NCBI RefSeq assembly: GCF_018294505.1
Contig: NC_057809.1
Location: forward strand, 416,133,485-416,197,484
Origin: Triticum aestivum
Taxonomy: Eukaryota > Streptophyta > Magnoliopsida > Poales > Poaceae
DNA: 64,000 nucleotides
Direction: 5' to 3'
Each line of letters opens with the position of its first letter. The stretch's first letter is position 1. Below are positions 1 to 10,860 of this stretch, piece after piece. The position numbers and the translations under genes are program-made. The notes below the pieces were generated by a model. It ran no database searches, was not told the origin of the DNA, and saw only the letters and a program-made list of their open reading frames with translations.

Positions 1-2899
1 CCCCTTCCACACTCCTTGGCCGAAATCGAGTCTAGACATTGCAAAACTTTTACTAACTTGGCTGTGTGCCTTACGGGCCCACGTCGCCATCGGGTGGTAC
101 TAGGATCTTTTACTCCTCGACCTTTACTCTGGGACTTTGATCTCTCCTCTATTCGGGTTAAATGAAGTTTACTAAATCTAACATTAGGATCTCGTTATCA
201 CTTTCACCCGGAGAGCCCCTTATTACTAATGATCGTCTGCTGCACCAGAAGACCCTGAAGATACTCTCCGCTGTTAACCCGAGAACTTGTGTTCATCGCG
301 TTTGCAATTCACCTTCCATCGCAAACCCTTATGGATAACTACCTGCATTTGTTATTCTTACATTCATCCCCAGTGGTCTTGTTATTACAAGATACCCTGA
401 AAAACTTGTCGTGATTTCGATAATCCCTTGAGCTTACTGCCTTGCTGTTCTTGTCACTTGAATACCCTTAAGAATAATTTCTCGCACTTGTCGAGTATCC
501 ACTCATCCCCAATCGTTCATGTGTTTCACAAAAGTCTTCAAAATACTATTCGATCTTCCGAAAATCCTCTGGAGCCTTGGCTCTTGAAATTCTTGCTTGC
601 TTGCATTATGGTTAATCCCATAAGTCTCGTAGTCTTATTGACATTCCTTGTCATTATCATTTTGAGTCCGTTGACTCAATATGTTTGCGAATACACGCAA
701 TCATCATTGATCCTTATAAATTACTTTTCCGGCTGAGCTGCCATTCTTTTTAACTGGAATTGGTTCTCGACCAATCCAGTTGTAGTTGATTGTACCCTAA
801 GGCTATTCAACTTATCCATCCCTAATCAGAGCATTGCTTCTGATCCCTTGATTTGGAAATCATAATTCCTTTGCATTTGACAAATTGAGTTAGTCAGTTG
901 TTTCTATAATCTGATCTCCTTGCATTCTTCTTCCTCTAGTTGAGTACCGATAATCACGTCTGATCCCTTGTGGACCACCAGATCCTTTGTTGGATTTTAT
1001 CTGACAACGCCCTTCATATTCAATAACCTTGTGAGCCTTTCCTCTGATACATAATGCCTTTGGTAAATTGTATCCTCTGCTTTCTCAACCATGCTTTGCC
1101 TTCGAGCTTGAGTAAATTACTTCTAAAGATTCTGGTATATGATTCTAAGATGTCCCGATGGGTTGAACATATGCCTTCCTTAATATGTGTGAACTTGAAA
1201 GTTTTCACGACTCGTACTCTTCTGGTGCTTCACCAGACAAAATTTCAACACTACAACTTCATCGAACGTGAGAAGTGAATGAAAGTTTATGCATTGGAGA
1301 AGTGTGAGTCGACCTTGAACTTGTGTTCCTGCCCATGGACGCGATATAGATCCTATCATGAAAGCTTCTTGTAACAATAACTATTTCCTTGATAACTAAC
1401 CTATGGTATCTGTGAATTGATCCCTTGCAACCGTGGTTCCGACCATGATTGTTCTTCTTTGATCTCATTTCTCGGACAAGTTAAAACAATTGTCTTCTAT
1501 GGATCAATACACCAGTCCAACCTTTACTTTGATCTTGTGTCGAGTATTACCCCCTGCTATCTCGAGATTATCATGGAACTGCATAACTTTTTATGAGTTC
1601 TTCATCAAGTGCTACCTTCCCACTGATTCCAATTTTTCGCAGGCTCTGAGTTATTGAACACTCGAAGACACCGATAACCGAACCGAGTCCGCTCTTAGGT
1701 TCAACAACTCTTTAGTAAGCTTCTATAAGTATGAGTTTGTACCCGATCACGCCATTCCTAGCATGTTTGGCTATATCATTGTCGTGACGATTCTAACTGT
1801 GCTACCTGGTCCTTATTCTCGGAGCACCAAATTTCGACGATGAACTAACCTTACGTCGATCCTCATCGTCATATCATTCGCCTTGAACAACAAGCTTGGT
1901 TTCGAGTTTGTGTCGTACCCTTGGTTCCAATAACCTTTCACTTCATCATTACTTGACTTGATGTCGTTACCGATCGATTACTTCTTCATGAACTCTCGCG
2001 ACAAAGGTGTCGTGATCACCAACATTCTGAGCTCTTCCAGGAATTCAATTGAATTCATGATGGGTAATACCATCCTTGCCCCTCGATGATTCCTGTTCTC
2101 ATCGACCACTTTATTGCCTTCCGTTCAACACAACTTGTTCATGTTTGCTGTAAACCTTGAGATCACTGCTACCCAGCAGTTGATCTTCCTTACCTCGGTA
2201 GTATTACCATCTATTTTGTTAAGAATGTGGTGAGAATTTCACCACCTCTTAATAATTCTTGATAACATAATACTTCTTGCCATCTTCGTTCATTCCTTGG
2301 TCCCCGTATTGTTTTCAACCGGAATACCGACAATGGAGCTATGACGTGTGAATTCAAAACTTCTAACAACCCTATTGCTTTGAAGTGAATGGGCGATAGT
2401 TCACTCTAAGTCCTTCGCTAATTGAATCACCATTCTGACATTGGTCGTGCAACCCAACCCATATTTCGGGCGCACCTTTCAACCAATGTTTAGTTGTGTA
2501 TGTTTTCCTCGAGCATACTTCCTTATATCATTTGATCTGACAAATGTTATCTCCTTGTTCACTTAATGGTGGAAATCCATCTTTTGGGAATCTCGGTGAA
2601 TTGCCGTTGAGTTCACCAGACACCTCCTTGTCCTCTCCTTGGGTTAATGATGGACTCTTGTTAACGGAAATCACTTCATAGTTCATTTCCCCGAGAATCT
2701 TAGAATGTCATCTCGTCAATTTGCGTTGCACCTTTTCTTATCAGGTATCCTAAGTCTGAGGTATCCTGACACCAATCGGATCTGAATCTCGGTCAGATAT
2801 GATGGATGGGACAACTTTCCAGGAGTTATGTTGTTTGTCCTTTGATGACCCGGTAACATGATGTCATGCCTAGCACCCCCCCCCCGGCTGGAGGACCTA
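1..2899 (+). mobile_element. Degenerate internal region of a gypsy LTR retrotransposon (left part)
   Basis: No reading frame here is long or domain-bearing; the longest is about 100 codons and resembles nothing I know. I assign the stretch to the element whose 3' LTR is 16576-20490, because the first CACTA transposon interrupts it and the sequence resumes beyond that transposon (15295-16575), running into a polypurine tract and the LTR. Orientation is taken from that LTR. The text is T-rich with recurring words such as 'gatcccttg', as in long non-coding 3' regions of grass gypsy elements. The element assignment is inference from layout, not from homology. Confidence 0.5.
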
Positions 2900-2902
2900 T
2901 CA
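2900..2902. repeat. Target-site duplication (TCA) left of first CACTA element
   Basis: The bases TCA immediately before the left terminus are repeated immediately after the right terminus (15292-15294). A 3-bp duplication is the hallmark of CACTA transposition and fixes both ends of the element. Confidence 0.85.
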
Positions 2903-2914
2903 CACTACTAGAAA

Positions 2915-3266
2915 AACCCCTACTAATGGCGCACCTAATATGGCCATTAATTGCGCATCTGTGGTGCGCCATTAACAGCACGCCATTAGTAATTTTTACT
3001 AATGGCGCACCACCTGGTGCGCCATTAGTATCTGGTATACTAATGGCGCACCGCGGGTGCGCCATTAGTATAGGCCAGCGTGCGCCATTAGTATGCCTCC
3101 CAGGGGCCATGTATACCCAGGTGCTTTGGCATACTAATGGCGCACCACCACTGGATGCGCCATTAGTAACCGCAGCATACTAATGGCGCACTACCCAGTG
3201 ATGCGCCATTAGTATGCACTGTCATACTAATGGCGCACTGTCCTGTGATGCGCCATTAGTATGAAT
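2915..3266. repeat. Left subterminal palindromic repeat zone of first CACTA element
   Basis: About six or seven imperfect palindromes occur here, each reading 'TACTAATGGCGCAC' then a short spacer then 'GTGCGCCATTAGTA'. In En/Spm-type elements such subterminal repeats are bound by the TNPA-type protein; that role is known of the family and inferred here. Confidence 0.9.
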
Positions 3267-3539
3267 ATTAGGTTTTTTTTATCTTTTTATTTTCTGTTTT
3301 TTGCACAGGTTACAAAATGTATAGTTTGACAAAATATAGACAGCACACATCAACAACAGATTCATCGAATACAATAGAAGATTAGTCTTTGAATACAATT
3401 CATCATATTAGTCTCCGAATACAATTCATCATATTAGTCTCCGAATTAAAAAGACCGAACAAAGATAGAACATTATATTACAAGTCTCGAGACCGCGAGT
3501 AGCGAGTTTGTCTTCACATTACAAGTCGATATCGATCAT

Positions 3540-3794
3540 CTAAACTACCATCACATAGAAGAGAGCTGCGGTCATCACGATGAGCATCATCACGATGAAA
3601 CTCGTCTTCATCCGGTTCCTCCAACGCTCCCTCCCCTCTCCCGCTAGATAGCGGGCGTATCTAGATTCGGCCTCGGCCCTAGTGGTGTACCCTTTGTAAC
3701 TGTTACCGCTGAATCGGTGAACCTGTCTCCGACACTCCTCCCAGTCATCGTAGACTCCGGGAACCTTACCCTTGTACACGACATACGTCGGCAT
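3540..3794 (-). CDS. Small protein: RNase H1/viroplasmin-type hybrid-binding domain plus hydrophobic tail
   Basis: This 84-codon frame starts with MPTYVVYKGKVPGVYDDW. The pattern 'YVVYKGKxPGVYxxWxEC...V..F.G..YKGY.T..EAE.RY' over residues 4-48 is that of the N-terminal hybrid-binding domain of eukaryotic RNase H1, also called the viroplasmin fold, which binds RNA-DNA hybrids. There is no catalytic RNase H domain. Residues about 63-84 are strongly hydrophobic (TSFIVMMLIVMTAALFYVMVV) and look like one membrane segment. It is the last frame of the CACTA element, between the accessory gene (end 4016) and the left subterminal repeats, on the same strand. It could be a separate gene or a 3' exon of the accessory transcript; I see no evidence deciding this. 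The domain call is fairly sure; the function in transposition is unknown. Confidence 0.7.
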   Translation of the reverse strand: MPTYVVYKGKVPGVYDDWEECRRQVHRFSGNSYKGYTTRAEAESRYARYLAGEGRERWRNRMKTSFIVMMLIVMTAALFYVMVV

Positions 3795-4015
3795 CGCTAT
3801 GCACTAGCCAAACGAAACGTTAGTACCAATTCACAGACAATACATAAGCAATATATAATTATGCAACAGAACGATCGGAAGAGAAAAGGAAGACATTAAT
3901 AGCATCGATTACATCTAAGTTGAACGACTCTCGAAACCAAAGAGACATACTACAAGTTCATTAAAGTTTAATTACAACATGAGCCAATCGATGTTTCAGA
4001 ACTAGACAACTCGAC

Positions 4016-7000
4016 TCAAGGGACCGGAGCGTGGATGAAGCCGCCGTCTATCGTGGGAGTCATGAAAGAACGGGCGTTGTCATCCTGCATTTGTAGCATT
4101 GTGTCGATGTCACTGTTGGACGGTTGATTTCTGAGGTAGAACTGCCCCGAGGTACGAAGGACATCTTGATGGATGATTTCCGCAAACTCCGACTGGATGC
4201 GAAAGAATTCTTGTCGGAGGTCCGCGTCCTGGATTGCCGACACGCTCGCGGCCCAATCTTTGAGTTTACTCGGTAGCAGAAGTTGATGATGGTCCCGTAC
4301 GATCGCCCGCATGTGATGGATGGCGTAGTAGGCACCCTTCTGACCGCCAGGCGGCTGCTTGACGCAGCAGAACGTCGTATTGTGGGAGAACACGTGCTTG
4401 CCGTACTTACGAATAGGCCTGGTGAAGGTGCCTCCAGATTGGGCGTAGCCGGGGAGAACATCATCAAGAACCTTCTTGACATTTGTGTAGTCTACGTTCG
4501 ACTGACGGTCCGGGTCGAAATACGTGGCCATGGAATATTTGGGGCTTAGGAGGATGAGCGTGCAACGTGTGTCACTGCAGAAAACACGGAATGTTAAAAG
4601 AAAAACGATCGAAAAGTAAGAATTCATATGTTACGGGCCGGTTGAGGGGAGGACTTACTCGGGAAAGTAAGGCACGAGGAAGTTATCCTTATCTTGGTTT
4701 GCCAGAATGACGCCTTCGAGGTAAGAACTCGCGACTTGCCGGTCCCCAGCGCTGCCCAAGATCTTGGCACGCATGTAGAAGGGGTCGACTATCACGATGT
4801 CCGGGGTCTTGTCGCGAATGATCCGCATCTCCATACTCAGCGAAAATAGCCGAACGAAGGTGTAGTGCAGCGGATGAAGGTTCAACATAGCGTGGATGTC
4901 ATCAAAACGCAGGACGATCGTACGCCCGATGGAGTTATCCACAAAGCCCTTGCCCTCTGGCACCTTGGCCGCGAAAACCGGGTATGCCACATCCTTCTCC
5001 CTGAGACGCCGCTTCTCCAAAGCAAGAACACTGTCATGCAGACTCCGCATAGCACCGGTTGCAGCATTGAGCATATTTGTCGGTAGCATCGCCCTACCCG
5101 CCACATGCACCCTCCTCGAGATATCCTGCGGTGAAGGTGGCCCGTCCTGAGCACGGATCGTACTCGGTGCCGGCTGGCTCGCACCCTTTTTAGTCTTTCT
5201 TTTGCGTGCCTTCTTCTTCTCCTGTAATGGGACCGAGTTCTGCTCACAGACCGCCTTCTTGAGTGTGTTGGGGCTGATAATATTTCGCACCTCGCCTATC
5301 TGAGGCTCGGTGAAGTCGGCAGCTGGAGGCGTCTCCTGAGAGCTGAACGCCAGACGGCGCCTGTTGCAACTTGGCTTCTCCGCGGTACGAGCTAGATCGC
5401 ACACGTCTTTTGTTGGGTTTGGTTCTTGAGAAGGAGGCCCCATGAAGTCGCCATCGTACCCATGCTCGGCAAAGTACTGATCGACGTTGCCAAATGTATC
5501 ATCGTCGTCGTCGTCGTCGTTCTGATCCTGTGCCATATGCATGTTTGGATCCAGTGGCATAGGGATGTCCGGCACCGTTACGGCGGTCTTGCCATGGGGC
5601 CGACTTGGCGCCGGCACGACTGGCGGTGTTGTCTTTGGGGTGGTGTCCCCCGCCCCCAAACGAATCTGGCTCTTCGGCCAAAGCAGGGGCCAGCTCAGGC
5701 AGGCGCTGAGGGTCATCACGTCATCATCGTCGGCCCCGACGGGTCGAATCGGAGGTAACAAGTCGTCGCAGCCTGGCAGCACCCGAACCAGTTGAACCCT
5801 AAACAAGTTGGGTGGCATCTGGGTACCGTGGAACAAGGGGTTGCCCGGTTGAACGATTTTGCCCTTGGCGACATCGACCAACTCGTTGTTCACGAAGTGG
5901 AGGAGAGTGCACGGAACGTCGGCGGCGCCCTGCGAAAACATGTAGGGCGTCAGGGATGCCCAGTCAAAGGCAAGGAGATGAAGTCCTCGGCCGAGAGAGG
6001 CTTAATTAGTTACCGTGATGATGGCGTCGAGCTCGGCTAATGTCGAGGCACCGCCAACGGCGGGCGTGCAGTTGACGGAGCGGCCGCTTGCTGAAGAGGT
6101 GCCGGCCGGCGTACACCCGGGTGCATTAAGCTCCCGTGCCGGCGTCGGAGACACCAATGCCGCCTCCGCCGGAGGCACCAATGGCCCCGCCATCGCATTA
6201 TGCGAGTTGCTGGCCGTGAAGCTAGGAATCGGGGGCGGCCCCTGTTGGCCGCCCGCAATCCACGCACTCAACCCCGAGATCAAGGTAGGCACAAGGGCGG
6301 TGATCGTCGCTCCGAGTCGTTGTTCCACTTGCTCTTGGACAATCTCCGGAATCCGCGCCACCTGTGCCTTGAGTTCTTGAACCTCTCGCGCCTGGCTTTC
6401 CGAGCTGGTCTTTTTCTCCTTCCGCACACCAGCGGTATAGTATGACCCCCATTTTGTCGACAAGCCTTTGCCGGCCACACGACCAGCTGACGTCGGCTTA
6501 CTGAGCTTATCCTTGTTCTTCATTATATTCAACCCCCTATTTAGAGTGGTGTCCCAAGGGTTGCTCTTAGTCGACCCCGCGCTACTGCTTTCAGTCGCCT
6601 GCGGAAGGAATGTGAACCATTTAGAAATTCGGCTTCATTAATTAGAATGCAACCATATGGAGCTAATTACGCGGGGGTGTATTCCTTACCAGAACAAGCT
6701 CAAGCCGCCTGGTCTTCGGATCCGTGGTAAGCTCCTTTGTTTTCGGGTCCTTCTTGTACCGGGCCCTGACAAAGTTCCTGGTCTGCTTGTCACCGTATTT
6801 ATCGAAGAGGGGCGGTAGGCCTTGCTCGGCACGGTCCGCCTCCTCCTTGTCCCATATAGGCTCCGCCACTCTGTAACCGCCGGGACCGAGTGTGTGTTCC
6901 CCTATGTTCAGCTCCCGCATTTGTTTCCCCCACTCACTTGATTGGGAGCTTGCGGTGCTCGAGCAATTGATCTTGAAGTCGTTGTAGTCATCTTCGGTGA

Positions 7001-7619
7001 TCGAAGGATTTTTCTCCTTGATCTTCTCATAACTCTCACCTTTCTCGATCATTCTCTTCACATTGCTTTTCCAAGTAGACAGGGCCTTGCTCATCTTCGT
7101 GAGGGCAGCATTGTTCACTTTATTCCCTTTGAGGCTTGTGTTTTCGAATTCAGCGGGGAACTTGTATCGTTCGTGCAGCTTCGTGAAGAGGAGGTGGCGC
7201 AAATTCCCTCGGTCAGGATGCCTCAGGTTCTCGGTGTTGATCGAGACGGTGCTCCGGACAATGCACCCGAGCTGAAGCGAGTACCCCTTGACTATTCGTT
7301 CGGGCGCCGTTGGATTCCCGTTGGAGTCCACTTCAGTAACTTCCTCCTTGAGGGTGCGGAGCACGATCGGGCGCCGGTCCTTCCGTTGCCTCTTCGGCTG
7401 GCTGCTATCTGTGCGTGCGCCGCCATCATCAGTGGTGGCATCCTCGGCGGCACCATCAGTGGTGGCATCAGTGTGGTCATCCTCGGCGGCACCATCCGTG
7501 GTCTCAGGATCGGTGGGGAAGGCGGCGGCCTCATACAAGTGAGGTTGTTCCTCCATCTCCTGGGACAGCTCCCAGAATGCCTTGCCGCCCGAACCCCCGG
7601 CCTCATCGTTGTGGGCCAT
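4016..7619 (-). CDS. CACTA accessory protein, four exons: En/Spm-type DNA-binding region, coiled coil, DUF8039-like, Ulp1-like tail
   Basis: Four exons join in phase with GT-AG introns: 7619-6690, 6598-6014, 5929-4659 and 4574-4016, giving 3345 nt or about 1114 residues with no frameshift. The start is the ATG at 7619 (MAHNDEAGG). Exon 1 holds the plant transposase (Ptta/En/Spm, Transposase_24-like) region, with 'RERYKFP'-like and 'YGDKQTRNFVRARYKKD' signatures. Exon 2 holds a short heptad stretch (EVQELKAQVARIPEIV). Exon 3 opens with a DUF8039-like block ending 'LSWPLLWPKSQIRLG', then an acidic and a basic linker. The exon 3/4 junction resembles an Ulp1/C48 peptidase core (YFDPDRQSNVDY, then CVKQPPGG), but the usual catalytic His and Cys positions are not recognisable, so it is probably inactive as a protease. 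It corresponds to the TNPA/ORF2 gene of CACTA elements, which binds subterminal repeats; the role here is inferred. Splice sites are read by eye. Confidence 0.8.
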
Positions 7620-7685
7620 GTTTCTCTCTAAATAGAAACAAAGTTTGGTCAAAAAGTTGGTTATTGTCAAGGAACAAGATCATGG

Positions 7686-7843
7686 TCTCATCATTTAGGG
7701 TTTGTCGACACCGAGGCATCCTAAAATCTAAGCTTTTATCATTGAGGGTTTTTCGACGCCAAGGCACCCTAAAAGCCTAACTTTTCATCATTTCGGTTTT
7801 TATCGACACCGAGGCACCCTAAAAGCCATGCATTAGTCACAAG
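7686..7843. repeat. Three degenerate ~50-bp tandem repeats upstream of accessory gene
   Basis: Three copies carry 'agggtttttcgac(a/g)cc(a/g)aggca(c/t)cctaaaa' with variants, starting near 7690, 7744 and 7795. They lie just upstream of the ATG at 7619, probably in the leader or promoter of the accessory gene. A second small repeat, 'catgcattagtcacaagtac', occurs at about 7828 and 7893. Confidence 0.65.
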
Positions 7844-7918
7844 TACGCCGGGGCACTTGATCCTACTTAATTAACTACTAAGATACCCCGGCCCATGCAT
7901 TAGTCACAAGTACCCCAT

Positions 7919-8046
7919 ATGTCCTATTTTTAGCAAAGTCATGCTAAAATTCATGGAAAATTTCAGCATGACCTTTGCTGAAAATAGGACATATGGAGTA
8001 CCCGAATTTGCCGGAACGGAAGTTAATCGACATTCCGGCAAACTCA
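7919..8046 (-). promoter_or_regulatory. Conserved upstream block of the accessory gene, with inverted repeat
   Basis: On the minus strand this region reads 'TCCTATTTTCAGCAAAGG' followed by 'TCATGCTGAAA', and the mirror copy lies on the other side (7919-7952), making an inverted repeat with arms of about 34 nt. It is followed outward by 'gccggaacgg...cattccggc'. The same two-part block occurs just upstream of the transposase start (about 14456-14560) and upstream of the transposase remnant of the second CACTA element (about 50241-50335). Sharing between three CACTA genes suggests a promoter or leader element; the function is inferred. Confidence 0.6.
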
Positions 8047-9820
8047 AGGGCCTCTCGGGGTACCTGCAAAATCATTATCCCAGGTGGACATGGATGCAAT
8101 GTCACATGTCACATGGATCCCACACCCACAGGAGCTGGTGAAGCTTCATGTGTATTTCACGAAAACCAGCCTGACTACAGAGCTTTATGTAGAAAACAAA
8201 TCACTCCACCAGCTCACACGGGATCCATCAGAGACATTCACCCAAGATGTGACGGCTGTCGTTGATTTTTTTTTCTATGTTTGCACACAAAGTGGTGCTT
8301 CTATTGTAGTCTCCCCAGTACAGTTCATGTCCAATCTACCATACATTTGCTGCCAACTTGATCATCCCTCTAAGCAATTACTCAAAATTGATCAAAGTTT
8401 ATGCATTAGAGAATATCAGTCATTGATATATGGGTCCACATATGTTATGAAACAAACACTAAAACAAATTGCATGCGTGATGCTGCTGATGATGACCAAG
8501 CCCAATTATCCAGGTGCTTTGTCCAACTATAAGCACAGTGGAGTGCAGCAAAATAAGAACAGTTTGCTTTGTGCTCACCACGCAGGGGAGGAGGCGACGA
8601 GGTCCGGGAGGTGGTGGTGCTCCGGCGACACCTACATTGTACCCATGGGCATTCAGCAATTTTGCATAAGAGAGCATGTCTTAGGCTCAACCACTTGTTC
8701 AGGTTTATGAAAAAATTTATGCTACTGGTAGATAGTACGATCTAGTGCTGAAAACAAAATGAAACGAATATATCTGAGCTAAAGACCAGTAGATTTTGGC
8801 AAACATCCGCTGACAGGAGCCCAAAATTCATCTATTTTCTTTGCATGGGCCTAGCTACCTTTATTCACTCAAGCTGGTAGCTGTTAATATAGAAGTAAGA
8901 TGGAGCCATCCACTACTGTTAAACTAAATAGTGCTAAACTAGAAAGGATATTAGATAATAATGGAAAGTAAAGGAGCCCAAAACCTTCAGAGCACACACA
9001 ACAGGAGAAAGAGTATTATAGCACTTGCTTTTCAGTCATTCCAATGAGCACGAATGCTATCAGCTGTCATAAGAAAAAAATGTTCTACATGTTGATTATG
9101 GTTTTGCATCAAGAAAATTACAAATTATTATAAGCACATATGGTAGGTTTCTGTGGTTCAAAGGTAATGTACTTGATCTAAAGAAAGGCACGACTATGAG
9201 AAACTGAAATCATTATCACGTTGTAGCTTCAGAATTTGACTCAGGTTGAACCTTCCAGTACTACACGGACAAGAAGACCATAACAAAATCCCTATCATCG
9301 GACCAACTACTCCAGTTTTCACTCGAAATCTATGAAGCTGAAAACTTTCACTGCCCTGTTGCTGTCCCTTGTCCCATTATCTTACTTTTTTTCCAGGAAA
9401 GCTAGCTAAACGATTGACCGGTGTGAAGATTTCCATGAGAAGCATTGTCACATGGCCATCTTGGTTAAGCCGCATGAATACATAGCTACAACAATCGGTG
9501 GAATCCCTGCAAGCAGGGCAGTTTCGCTGTGCATAGCTAGCTAGGACCTCTCTCAGGAAAGTTTCAGTTGTTCTCACGCCTAATGTAGTGAGTGCAGCAA
9601 GCAAACTGGGTATCTAGTTTAGTTGGGGAGGAAGAAAACTAACCACGATAGACACCTAGAGCATCAAAGATGGAGAGAGCAGAGAGAGAGGGGGGATGAT
9701 ACCTTGACGAGCTCCCCTGATGGCGTGGGTAGTAGGGTCACAGCAGCGTCCCAGGAAGAGGCGCACGGCGGTCCTTGGTGCAACCTGCGCGCAAGAGGAA
9801 CCCGCATCATCAGGGAACCT
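8047..9820. other. Unassigned CACTA interior; no supported gene
   Basis: A plus-strand frame of 208 codons lies at 8084-8710, but its residue composition is irregular and I recognise no domain, so I do not call it a gene. The rest is AT-rich without obvious repeats. It could be captured host sequence, as CACTA elements often carry, but nothing here proves it. Confidence 0.4.
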
Positions 9821-10237
9821 TGACAGCGGCCAAATCTAAACGACAGGGGCGGCCAAAAGGTAGCTGATAGGGGCGGCGTCGAGGGCGACGGGGCGACGGT
9901 GGTGTCGGGGCGGCGCTGGCGACGGTGGTGTGGACGGGGCGGCGCTGTTGTCGGGGCGGCGTCGAGGGCGGCGGGGCCATGGCGTCCGGGGCGGCGTCCG
10001 GCGGCGGGGTCGGGGCGGCGTCCGGGCGGCGGGGTCGGGGCGGGGTCGAGGCGGCGTCGGCGCGGCGTCCGGCGGCGTCCGGGCGGCGAGGAGAGGGCGA
10101 GGGAGGGGAGAGGCGAGGGCGAGGGCGAGGGCGAGGGCAGCGGCGGCGGCGGCGGTGGATCGAGAGGGAGAGAACTGGCGAGGGGGATCGGGCGAAGGGG
10201 GATCGGGCGAAGGGGGGATCGGGCGAAGGGGGCCACA
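9821..10237. other. GC-rich low-complexity stretch
   Basis: Simple 'ggcggcgtcggggcgg', 'gagggcgagggc' and 'gggcgaaggggatc' words dominate. All frames are open by composition, giving artificial Pro/Arg- or Gly/Arg-rich translations on both strands. Such stretches are common in CACTA interiors and resemble CpG-rich promoter DNA; no function is shown. Confidence 0.6.
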
Positions 10238-10320
10238 ATACTAATGGCGCACCTCACCGTGGTGCGCCATTAGCATGTCCATACTAATGGCGCACCTCAC
10301 CGTGGTGCGCCATTAGTATT
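10238..10320. repeat. Two internal copies of the CACTA subterminal palindrome
   Basis: Two near-identical units 'ctaatggcgcacctcaccg' followed by 'tggtgcgccattag' occur at about 10242-10275 and 10284-10318. They match the terminal-zone units but lie about 5 kb from the nearer (right) end, just downstream of the transposase stop. Confidence 0.85.
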
Positions 10321-10382
10321 TTTTTTATTTCAACTCGAGCCAAAAGGTTATGTAGTACCAGAACCTATCTATGTCAAGCCCA

Positions 10383-10458
10383 CTCTACTAGCTCGACTGG
10401 TCAGCAGCCAGTTCTCACACCAGGAGGTCCTGGGTTCGACTCCCAGGCTCCACAAATT
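10383..10458 (+). other. tRNA-like / SINE-like fragment with Pol III A and B boxes
   Basis: The T arm is perfect (CTGGG-TTCGACT-CCCAG) and forms a B box, and 'tagctcgactgg' fits a loose A box about 45 bp upstream. The 3' side runs 'gctccacaaa' then T8, which would stop Pol III. The anticodon stem pairs poorly and the acceptor strand has no 5' partner, so it is not a functional tRNA. A decayed tRNA-derived SINE or tRNA pseudogene is the likeliest reading. Confidence 0.35.
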
Positions 10459-10466
10459 TTTTTTAG

Positions 10467-10594
10467 CATTTAAAAAGCTGTTTGATACTTATTTATGTTT
10501 AAATATGTTCAAACTTGTTTAAATAATAACAGTAATATTTTTTTATAAGACAGTAGCATTTAAAAAGCTGTTTGATACTAATTTTTTTATAAGA
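10467..10594. repeat. Direct repeat pair
   Basis: The word 'gcatttaaaaagctgtttga' occurs at about 10468 and 10556, and 'ttttttataagac' follows at about 10539 and 10582, giving two copies roughly 88 bp apart. The second copy leads into GC-rich DNA with repeated 'gtgcggggggtcggcggcgg'. Confidence 0.75.
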
Positions 10595-10860
10595 CGGTGC
10601 GCGGGGTGCGGGGGGTCGGCGGCGGCGGTTGAGTAGGGGAATCGAGGGTGCGGGGGGTCGGCGGCGGCGGCCGGTGGACTGGGGGGGTGCTCGGCGGCGA
10701 GGGGGGCCGGATCTGGCGAGGTGGGATAGCGATCGAGATGGAGGGGGATCGAGATCGAGTGTCCATGAAATTTAAAAATATTCATGATAGTTCAAAAAGT
10801 ACCCATGAAATACAATCGAGAAATGAAGGCTACGATTTAAATACAATCGATCTTAGCTAG

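Noticed and set aside
8084..8710. 208-codon plus-strand frame inside the first CACTA element as a captured host gene
   Set aside because: No domain, irregular composition and no splice or promoter evidence; left as unassigned sequence.
9664..10287. Several 100-200-codon frames on both strands in the CACTA interior
   Set aside because: Low-complexity GC-rich DNA; Pro- or Gly/Arg-rich products with no domain.
10383..10458. Functional tRNA gene (tRNA-Val-like)
   Set aside because: The anticodon stem pairs at only three of five positions, the loop lacks T33 in register, and the acceptor stem has no 5' strand.
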